This document shows, in pieces, positions 56,001-64,000 of a DNA stretch of 64,000 nt (positions within the stretch are counted from its first letter, which is position 1; each line of letters opens with the position of its first letter). Made by a program: the position numbers and the translations under genes. This DNA is from Gymnopus androsaceus JB14. Its lineage: Eukaryota > Basidiomycota > Agaricomycetes > Agaricales > Omphalotaceae. Under the pieces are notes generated by a model. It saw only the letters and a list, made by a program, of their open reading frames with translations, did no database searches and was not told where the DNA came from. Where the stretch lies: positions 46,827 through 110,826 of the forward strand of contig ML769617.1 in NCBI GenBank assembly GCA_009733575.1, given 5' to 3'.

Positions 56001-58001
56001 TGGCTCAGTTGATAAGACAGTCAGGATGTGGAATGCAAAGACTGGAGAAGCCATTGGTGAGCCTCTTGAAGGCCACACTGATTGTGTGAGATCTGTTGCA
56101 TTTTCTTCAGATGGAGAGAGAATTGTATCTGGCTCATATGATGAGACAGTCAGGATGTGGAATGCAAAGACTGGAGAAGCCATTGGTGAGCCTCTTGAAG
56201 GCCACACTCATTATGTGAACTCTGTTGCATTTTCTCCAGATGGAGAGAGAATTGTATCTGGCTCATATGATAGCACAGTCAGGATGTGGAATGCAAAGAC
56301 TGGAGAATCCATTGGTGAGCCTCTTGAAGGCCACACTGATTGTGTGAACTCTGTTGCATTTTCTCCAGATGGAGAGAGAATTGTATCTAGCTCAGATGAT
56401 AACACAGTCAGGATGTGGAATGCAAAGACTGGAGAAGCCATTGGTGAGCCTCTTGAAGGCCACACTCATTGTGTGAGATCTGTTGCATTTTCTTCAGATG
56501 GAGAGAGAATTGTATCTGGCTCATATGATAACACAGTCAGGATGTGGAATGCAAAGACTGGAGAATCCATTGGTGAGCCTCTTGAAGGCCACACTCATTA
56601 TGTGAACTCTGTTGCATTTTCTCCAGATGGAGAGAGAATTGTATCTGGCTCAGATGATGAGACAGTCAGGATGTGGAATGCAAAGACTGGAGAAGCCATT
56701 GGTGAGCCTCTTGAAGGCCACACTCATTTTGTGAGCTCTGTTGCATTTTCTCCAGATGGAGAGAGAATTGTATCTGGCTCATATGATAAGACAGTCAGGA
56801 TGTGGAATGCAAAGACTGGAGAAGCCATTGGTGAGCCTCTTAAAGGCCACACTAATGGTGTGAACTCTGTTGCATTTTCTCCAGATGGAGAGAGAATTGT
56901 ATCTGGCTCATATGATAACACAGTCAGGATGTGGAATGCAAAGACTGGAGAAGCCATTGGTGAGCCTCTTGAAGGCCACAATGATGGTGTGAGCTCTGTT
57001 GCATATTCTCCAGATGGAGAGAGAATTGTATCTGGCTCATATGATAACACAGTCAGGATGTGGAATGCAAAGACTGGAGAAGCCATTGGTGAGCCTCTTG
57101 AAGGCCACAATGATGGTGTGAGCTCTGTTGCATTTTCTCCAGATGGAGAGAGAATTGGATCTGGCTCATATGATACGACAGTCAGGATGTGGAATGCAAA
57201 GACTGGAGAAGCCATTGGTGAGCCTCTTGAAGGCCACACTCATTATGTGAGCTCTGTTGCATTTTATCCAGATGGAGAGAGAATTTTATCTGGTTCATAT
57301 GACAAGACAGTCAGGATGTGGAATGCAAAGACTGGAGAAGCCATTGGTGAGCCTCTTGAAGGTCACACTCATTGTGTGAGCTCTGTTGCATTTTCTCCAG
57401 ATGGAGAGAGAATTGGATCTGGCTCATATGATAACACAGTCAGGATGTGGAATGCAAAGACTGGAGAATCCATTGGTGAGCCTCTTGAAGGCCACACTCA
57501 TTATGTGGACTCTGTTGCATTTTCTCCAGATGGAGAGAGAATTGTATCTGGCTCATATGATAACACAGTCAGGATGTGGAATGCAAAGACTGGAGAAGCC
57601 ATTGGTGAGCCTCTTGAAGGCCACACTGATTGTGTGAACTCTGTTGCATTTTCTCCAGATGGAGAGAGAATTGTATGGAGCTCTGACAATCATATACCCA
57701 GAACCTGTAATGCCCAAGTCAGTCTTACTAGAGTAAGTTGCCTCAACTTTTTATGCTCACATTTCATTGATTCCTCCCCTAACAGCATCCCACTTCAGCC
57801 CATCCCTGGAAACTCCACACTGATGGCTGGATTCACTTCCCCAATGTCCCTGATGGCATTGTTTGGATCCCAGATCAATATCGAAAGAATTTGGTCTCTG
57901 ATGAAACCATTTTGTTCATTTCTACCAATGATTACAACAAAATCTCCCTGGTAAATTGTGTCTATGGTGGAAATTGGACCAAGTGTTGGCCCTCCAAATG
58001 A
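53064..58001 (+). CDS. NACHT-WD40 (NWD/HET-E-type) STAND receptor
   Basis: Likely incompatibility or innate-immune-type receptor in the cytosol. ATG 53064 gives MGKLHNPFKRGKKNRN. A helical N-terminal region follows (LKAMKDFADLVPAAPGLGPA, then a coiled coil); it resembles HeLo/4-helix effector domains only in style. An intron joins DLTE to KLEKIHGKVCPGEKET. The NACHT domain has WMGGMAGTGKSTIAKSICDR (Walker A), TVVIVIDALDECFD (Walker B) and FIFTSRPEQS. A winged-helix-type linker follows with SFHASFSDYLFEEARA. From about 55.8 kb come 15 WD40 units: a divergent first, 13 nearly identical, a degenerate last. A final intron (GTAAGT...AACAG) joins SLTR to a short tail, DGWIHFPNVPDGIVWIPDQY, with stop at 57999-58001. 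Missing that splice changes the C-terminus. Confidence 0.92.
55930..57690 (+). repeat. array of about 13.5 near-identical 129-bp WD40-coding units
   Basis: Each unit encodes 43 residues with consensus GHTxxVxSVAFSPDGERIVS, GSxDxTVRMWNAKTGEAIGE and PLE. The period of exactly 129 bases is shown by GAGCCTCTTGAAGGCCACAC recurring at this spacing. Differences between units concentrate at a few codons: the two after GHT or GH (TD, TH, TN, ND with C, Y, F, G), the residue before SVAF (N, R, S, D) and the position in SGSxDxT (V, Y, D; K, E, S, N, T). Confidence 0.95.
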
Positions 58002-58165
58002 AGTCTTTTTTTCCAATAACTTGACAACCAATTTTATTTTTTGAATGTTACTTTTCAACACCTTTCTATATACTATACTGCATGTTGGATCAGTAAGCAA
58101 ACATATTGTGGGACAGAAAATTTTCTCTAACTTCCCTATAACTTGTAAGTACCTAGCTACTAACG

Positions 58166-58207
58166 CATCAGGAAAAATAGTCTGGGCCCAGACCATTTTT
58201 TCCAATG
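58166..58207. mobile_element. head-to-head termini of a CATCAG-type element (deletion relic)
   Basis: CATCAGGAAAAATAGTCTGG runs directly into CCCAGACCATTTTTTCC and AATG, so that the two terminal inverted repeats of the family seen at 60426-61479 and 62026-62389 stand back to back with no interior. Confidence 0.65.
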
Positions 58208-58247
58208 CACTTGCTTCCCTCAACTCCCCCTTTGTCCTCCCCTACCT

Positions 58248-60029
58248 GGGCCTATAGCTTTTAGCGTAACCCTAGCGTAACCGTTACACCAGGTGATGCT
58301 AGGGTGACACTAAATATTTAGCATCACCCTGGCGTCAACTTAAATAGGTATTTAACAACCTGCATGCAACACTCATCTATGTGCTCACTTCAAGAAAACA
58401 AACTTTTCTATACTTCTTGAATAAGGATTTATCACTACTTGCTCATTAGGTGGAATTTCGAGTGACAAGACTGTAGTATCATGATGTACATACTTACTGC
58501 AATAATTTCTTGGAAGCTTCGTGACTCGGAAGACTCGGAATAACTTTTGGATAATTGGATGCACTTAGTTGGACTCCGATAGCTCAGTACACTTTGCTGT
58601 GTTGGTAAACCGTAAATTAGTTAAGTAGTACAGTATCTAATCATTGTAGCCAAGTACGAGGGTACTGAATCAATGAGAAGTTATGCTGAAGTGACTTTGA
58701 ATTTAATAAAATCCACGCTGACGCCAGATTCAACAAAAGCTACGCTTGGGTCACGCAAAATTCAACGAAGTTAACGCTAGTGTAATATAAGTAGCACCTG
58801 GGTTACGCTAAATTTAGCAAAGTTTACGCTTGAGTGACGCAAAATGTAATAAAACTAGCGTCTGGGTTACGCTAAATTTAGCGAAAGTTACACTTGGGTG
58901 ATGGTAAATTCAATAAAAATAACGCTTGAGTGACGCTAAATGTAATAAAAGTGCACGCCAATCTTGATAAAGAGACGCCGGGGTGACGCTAAATTTTATA
59001 GTAATGAGGACAACAAAAGTCACCATTGAGTATTATTCAAAAACGTAAACCCTGTAGTAGTGCATGGCATTCATTTTGTTGTATCTTTCTTATATTTCAA
59101 TAAGTATCATTTATCTCTTATCCATTTTCTAGAGTACTACAATAGAGTACTTAGCAGTGCCAGATCTAAAACTTCAACTTTTACAAGTCCTCAGCATCAG
59201 GGGGGAAATTGCAACTCAACAATAAGACCATTCACCCACCAATCATTATTCATGTAAGGATTTCACCCTTACCCTCACCTCCGCCAACATCCTGCTCGCT
59301 TTGTTCCATCCCTCAAACCTCGGACCACAAAGGACCAACATTTACGCGCATATATGAAGGTCTTGTCACAACTTGTCTCATTCCGGATTTCCTCTACTTA
59401 TATTTCCTTAATTTACCTCCTTACTTACTTATTATTTATGCTCATGTTACTGTCATGGATAATTGGGGTGCATTGGTGACTCGGAGCTGTGAGGCTCGAG
59501 GTATGGGGTAAGAAGTGATATTGACGGAGGAAGGGATACTGATAACTAGGCCCTTGTAGTAGACCTTATGTACTCTGCAGTAAGTACCTGTAAGTATCTA
59601 TAATGTCCGGTAAGTGCTGAGAGGCTGAGCTCAGTAAGTAAATGAGTAATCATGCTTGGAAGTGTAAGTACTGCATTGCATTGGCATAATTGATGCACCG
59701 GTCAAAGCGCCATTTACAACAGTTACTGTACTTCAACCTCATCAAATCAATGCCATTACTGATTGCAAATCCGGGTCCTAACAGTTCACTAACCATGTGC
59801 ATGATGAATTGCAAGGATCAGTGGGACCAAATATAATGTGAAGGACATTGACGGCAATGATGTTGGAAGTTACATCTAAATCACATCCGGACGGCACCCC
59901 AGCGTACACTTGAGATATCATTTCGTCTACGCTAGGGTGCCGCGGGGGTCACGCTAAGGTGATGCCAGGGTGACGCTACTGGGTACGCTGGGGTTACGCC
60001 ACTAGGGTTACGCTAAAAGTGCTATGCCC
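58248..60029. mobile_element. 1.78-kb non-autonomous DNA transposon with 10-bp target duplication (Mutator-like)
   Basis: The left end GGGCCTATAGCTTTTAGCG with TAACCCTAG pairs with the reverse complement of the right end (GGGCATAGCACTTTTAGCG, TAACCCTAG), apart from small indels. TCCCCTACCT flanks both sides (58238-58247 and 60030-60039). Ten-base target duplications fit Mutator-like elements. Inside, about ten copies of GGGTGACGCTAAATTTAATA-like units occur (58700-59010), and GGGTTACGCTA words recur at both ends. No transposase frame. Superfamily is an inference from duplication length. Confidence 0.75.
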
Positions 60030-60069
60030 TCCCCTACCTCTGTGATGTTATGTATGTAAATTCACATGC

Positions 60070-60245
60070 CTAAGGTAATGCTCTTGCCAAATTTAAAATT
60101 TGGCCCAGTCAAAGCTGGCATTATGTATCTAGATTAGGTTCAATAACCTGGCAAGAAAAATGTTCATGTTGTGCTTTTACTATGGACAAACCATGTGCAA
60201 AAGGTGGAGAAAGATATCCAAGAGATAGCTAATAGCTTGTATGTC
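60070..60245 (-). repeat. dispersed repeat, inverted relative to 3935-4095
   Basis: Minus-strand words TTTGTCCATAGTAAAAG, CCAGCTTTGAC and GGGCCAAATTT occur in the same order as at 3935-4095. It lies directly right of the 1.78-kb element. Confidence 0.65.
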
Positions 60246-60425
60246 TGGTGATATTGGTGTTGGAGATAGCAATCGAGCCGTACACCCTATCTGATTCCAT
60301 TTTAGTATACACTTGATGCGCCGCAGCCATTATTTTACCTTATCTGTTTGGTTAGTAGATATGACACATAGCCTAGATAGTTCAACCTATCAGTAAAAAT
60401 GGTATATAGAGTATTGTACCTACAA

Positions 60426-61479
60426 CATCAGCAAAAATGGTCTGGGCCTGGGATAGCCTATAGGTTAGACTAATATGACCTGGGCAACCTGGGCAACCTG
60501 GGTGACTTAGGCCACCTAGGAATATGCCCAAATCCTAATATCACTTGAGAGTGACTTAGGCTACCTAGGAATATGCCCAAATCCTGATATCACCAGAGGG
60601 AGCCTCCTTGCAGCCTGAACACAACCTGAGCACAACCTAAGTGCAACCTGAACACAACCTGAGTACAACCTGAGGGAACCTGGGGCAGCCTGGAGAAGCC
60701 TGAGGAAGCCTGAGGAAGCCTGAGGAAGCCTGGGACAGCCTGAGATTTATCTAGAACTAGGATTACAAGCTAAATAGCTTCACTAAACTAGTACATTGAA
60801 TTATAATGTGTATTAATATCATTAAAAGAACAGTAGACACCCCAATTATTGGAATTTATCAACATATAATTGCATAAAATAAGCGCCCAAATAAGCGCCA
60901 AACTGCGTGGGCGCCTGTAGACTGCGTACAATTAAAACTCTGTTGATGGGGTCAAATCAGATTCATCATGAAGTAACAGTTAACTTGATAAATATGTTAG
61001 TCTACTTGAACTTGAGTTAAAAATACTTAAGTGAGGTGTTCCGAGTCATAAGTTAAGGCCAGTAAAACATGAATGAGTCTCGAAAAATAAGTTCACTTTG
61101 AAATAAGTCAAAAATCCATGAGTTTAATAAGATAATAAGGTTTAAGTGATATAAATGTGGAAATTGAGTAAAAAGATACAGCTGAATAATAAAGTATGAG
61201 AATTATTTTTTGGGTTGTATAACTCAGCAGAAGTATCCCTAGGTTACCTCAAGTTGCCTCAGGCTTCCCAGGCTTCCTCAGGCTTCCTCAGGCTTCCTCA
61301 GGTTTCCTCAGGCTCCCTCAAGTTTCCTCAGGATTCCTTCAAGAAGCCCAGGAATAAGGGGGTGGACTTATGAAATCCTGGGAGACCTAGGTGTCCTGGG
61401 TGTCCTGGGTGTCCTAGGAGACCTAGGTAGTCCTTAGGTATCCTCAGGTCATCCAAGGCCCAGACCATTTTTGCTGATG
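60426..61479. mobile_element. 1.05-kb element with 23-bp perfect inverted ends and inverted arrays of ~10-bp repeats
   Basis: The left terminus (60426-60448), beginning CATCAGCAAAAATGGTCTGG, is the exact reverse complement of 61457-61479. The left arm has chains such as ACCTGGGCA, ACCTGAGCACA and GCCTGAGGA; the right arm has their complements, such as GCTTCCTCAG and GTCCTGGGT, also in series. The two arms could thus pair in many registers. The centre is AT-rich with AAGCGCC words. No coding frame. The flanking dinucleotide is AA on both sides, so a target duplication is at most 2 bp. Confidence 0.75.
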
Positions 61480-62025
61480 AATCTTATTCCCTGTGTGTTT
61501 GCTCAGGCTTTTCACTAATAAACCAGATTAAAGTCACTATTCGGACTTTATTACAACAATTGGTAGGTGCCAACACCCGCCAGAAATGCGCAATCAACTC
61601 TGGGCACTAAACCTTCAAAAATAAATAAATAAACCTGCATGGAGGACCTAAAGCTTTAACTACAATATATTATAACTACTTTGGTGGGGAAAAAGATTTT
61701 TTTGAGATACTTATCTTAAAAAATTCTGCCTTGAAAAAGTTTGAGGCATTGATATACACTACTTACATCTTTCCTACTTGAAGCAAAGCAATTGAGAGCC
61801 TCATTGAAGTTCTGCACCATCCCAAAGTTTTACTGTGAATTTTTGGCACTAAACAGTGCTTGAGTGCATTTTGTTCATTTTTTATTAATTTCGGAGGCTT
61901 GTAGGTCATGTATTATTGACCATAGCATGTTTTAGTATATTCACATGACTGTTGCAGTCAGAAATTAGGCAACAAGCCTGGATATGACTGTGATGGAATT
62001 GGAGGATTAATATGGCAACCACTTA

Positions 62026-62389
62026 CATCAGCAAAAAGGGGTTAAACCTATGATGACCTAGGGAACCCAGGCTACCCTGGTCACCCTGGTCACCCTGGTA
62101 ACCTTGGGTCTTCCAGGCTACCCCAGGCTACCTTAGGCTACCTCAGGTTTCCTCAGGTTCCTCAGGTTAGCTCAGGTTTACTCAGGTTCACTCAGGTTTA
62201 CTCAGATTGCCTCAAATTCCCAAGGTTTATCCCTAAATCCTAGGCAACCTAGGTGACCTCAAAGAAACTGAGGCAGTCTAGGCAACCTAGGTGGCCTAGG
62301 AGACCTAGGTATCCTTAGGTTCCAAGTCTCTTTAGGTCATTGTGGGTCAACCTAAAGTCAGCCCTGGGCCCAGACCATTTTTCCTGATG
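62026..62389. mobile_element. 364-bp element of the CATCAG family with TA flanks
   Basis: Begins CATCAGCAAAAAGGG and ends CCCAGACCATTTTTCCTGATG. TA stands immediately outside both ends (62024-62025 and 62390-62391). The interior again consists of short repeats: CACCCTGGT, GGCTACC, CTCAGGTTT series on one side and ACCTAGGT, GCAACCTAG series on the other. It has no coding frame. It is smaller than the 60426-61479 element but the same build. Confidence 0.75.
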
Positions 62390-62391
62390 TA

Positions 62392-63875
62392 CTCAGTAGG
62401 CTATCCTCACCAGTCCTCCGAGTCATTTCCAGTGTAGAACTACTGGGTTACACAATGCCAAGTGCCATTTGAATTTTTTTTTTTTTTTGAACACAGATGC
62501 TCTTAATTTGAATGTATTGTAGTAGTGGTAGTCTTCCTGTTCCGTTATGCTAAGACTCGGATGTCAATCCTTTGGGTGAACAATATCTATTATTATACCA
62601 CTTTAGCTCGAATGCAAGAATTCGAGCAAGAAATCCAAAGCCCAGAAGGTCAACTTTAAACCTCAGGCTGTCGTCGACGTCGAACTTTCTGAGAGTTGCT
62701 TTTAGATTACCAGAGGGAGGATAACTGACTATGTCCGGGATAAGCAGCAGGCTTATCGGAGGATACTTAAGATAGGCCGGGCGCTGAGATCTGAGAGTTT
62801 TCATACGCGTCGATTAGACAGTAAATACAGCCGCAGCCTTCTCGTTCATCACCATCATGGGTTCCACGAGGATACCCGAAGAAAAAAGTCCTTCGATAGA
62901 AGGAAAGTAGTGAGAGGACGAGCGAGAATGCGCCTATGGAATGTCCAATCCCAACGAGTATATGAGAAGAAAAGTCGATGTTGGGAACGACTAGGCCTTG
63001 CAAATTGAATCCAGCATGAGTGCGAGATACTGCGATCGTATTCCTGCCATGGAACTATCCAGCAAACGTGAGTTAAGAGGGTTCTTCTAAGTGGTAATAA
63101 TACTACTAGGTACTACCATAAGTACTGCTCACAAGATTCATAACCCATCGAAGGGCTTCCTCATTAAGCAATGCTGAATCTCCCGAAGTTGGCGCGTCGA
63201 TCGCCCACATTTCTCGAATCTTGATGTTTGCTTTCAATCCATTCTTGCGACGGTGCAAGAAGGACCAGCAAGTCATCTATCACCGGCTCTCAGTGCTCTT
63301 TGTGAAAGCTAGCATCATAAAAAAAGACTAGAGTCAAGGCCACGGTTGACACCAGGGAGTGGGTATAGCCGAGAGTCAAATGTGTATGATTCCGAGAGTA
63401 GAGGCGACTCGAAGGTTATGTGATTCCGACTCTACTATCAGAGCTTCTGGCTTTAGGCCATTGAAGTTCTAAAGTTGCTACTACACGTACAAGCTCTACA
63501 CTCAGCAACTTTGACGAAACGAGAGTCGCAGTGCACACTAGGCTACGATCTGCCGAATTACTTGCGGTGTTTTTTTCAACATGTACGCATTCGTATGGGG
63601 CTAAGCAAATATCCTATTGCTCTGGAAGGAGTCACACCAGGGCGACATCAGGGGCCGTTGAATCTAATACAAGCTGTGCGGCTTCGTACAATATACCCAA
63701 GTCATCCATCGAGGAGAGAACGTCGGGTGAGTCTTGTGTCTCGCGAGTGCGATACGGAGGCTATAGCTTTGGAGAACATCGAATACGAGTTCCTTTATCC
63801 TCTTCTTTCACATACACTTGTCACTGCGATAGCCCAAACTAGTGGGCATCCTGCTACGCTGTTGGGTCCATCCAC
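62392..63875. other. intergenic region, nothing firmly supported
   Basis: Open frames at 62550-63003 (minus) and 63475-63936 (plus) have no recognisable motifs or convincing splice pattern. A 16-T tract lies at about 62467-62488. Confidence 0.45.
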
Positions 63876-64000
63876 TCATTTCCTCGCGCCCGCTGCATTT
63901 TCAGCTTCATCTGCAGCGTCAATCCATTCGCTGTAGATGTCTATGGGTTCAGTGAGATCTGCAAAACAAGAGTTGAGAGGCATGTCGAAAAGGTGTAAAA
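63876..64000 (-). CDS. terminal exon or micro-gene at the window edge
   Basis: A coding-like segment reads LTEPIDIYSEWIDAADEAEN and ends AAGARK with stop at 63876-63878. It is preceded by TTGTTTTGCAG, a good splice acceptor with the intron running off the window. Alternatively an ATG at 63982 gives a complete 35-residue frame starting MPLNSCFADLTEP. The first reading, last exon of a gene right of the window, seems more likely. Family unknown. Confidence 0.4.
   Translation of the reverse strand, partial: LHLFDMPLNSCFADLTEPIDIYSEWIDAADEAENAAGARK

Noticed and set aside
55878..57689. Long open frames on the minus strand across the WD40 array
   Set aside because: They are antisense shadows of the repeat unit; they repeat the same translated word every 43 residues and have no start or splice logic.
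55930..57690. Regular 129-bp repeats resembling a CRISPR or satellite array
   Set aside because: They are in frame, encode WD40 blades and belong to one long coding exon in a eukaryote.
59060..59511. Overlapping open frames of 65 and 100 codons inside the 1.78-kb element
   Set aside because: Low-complexity translation without transposase motifs; not supported as a gene.
63475..63936. Open frame of 153 codons on the plus strand
   Set aside because: No recognisable motif; it overlaps the better-supported minus-strand exon at 63876-63958.

Overview
The window looks like a nuclear scaffold piece from a mushroom-forming basidiomycete (Agaricomycetes). The genes are broken by many short GT-AG introns of roughly 45-80 bases, and conserved eukaryotic genes are packed at fungal density. 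Gene families typical of this class are present: NACHT/STAND proteins, F-box proteins and old yellow enzymes. The species cannot be named from the sequence.

Layout. Positions 1-2178 carry the 5' part of a NACHT-ankyrin STAND gene on the minus strand. A gene-poor stretch with diverged repeats follows to about 6.1 kb, then a small spliced orphan gene (6175-6516) and a small unknown gene (6945-7477). From 7.6 to 18 kb lies a conserved block: TRM1 tRNA dimethyltransferase, the STE11-type MAPKKK, a mitochondrial HTD2-like dehydratase, histone H2B and a PRCC-like nuclear protein. From 18.2 to 29.3 kb there are two direct copies of one segment (F-box gene plus old yellow enzyme), separated by about 3.7 kb rich in mobile-element remnants. 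Those remnants include a hAT-type MITE with an 8-bp target duplication and a solo LTR with a 5-bp target duplication. Each copy carries different damage; only the second old yellow enzyme looks intact.

From 29.7 to 47.5 kb is a second conserved block: OST3/OST6, SEC16, a Pumilio protein, kinesin-1 heavy chain, a DPB4-like histone-fold protein and an APC15-like subunit. A decayed secretory-type gene (48.1-48.9 kb) and a decayed hAT transposase (50.2-52.5 kb) follow. At 53.1-58.0 kb is a large NACHT-WD40 gene with about 13 nearly identical 129-bp WD40 units, the architecture of fungal incompatibility (HET-E/NWD) receptors. The last 6 kb are mainly non-autonomous elements. One is 1.78 kb long with 10-bp target duplications. 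Two others share CATCAG... termini and are filled with short repeats of about 10 bp, mirrored on their two sides.

The conserved genes are unrelated housekeeping functions (translation, secretion, transport, cell cycle, replication, signalling) and form no pathway cluster. The accessory parts (STAND receptors, F-box/OYE duplication, orphan small gene, element families) are where new biology is most likely. Several conserved genes (STE11, HTD2, PRCC, APC15) show single frame breaks, so some lesions may be sequence errors.
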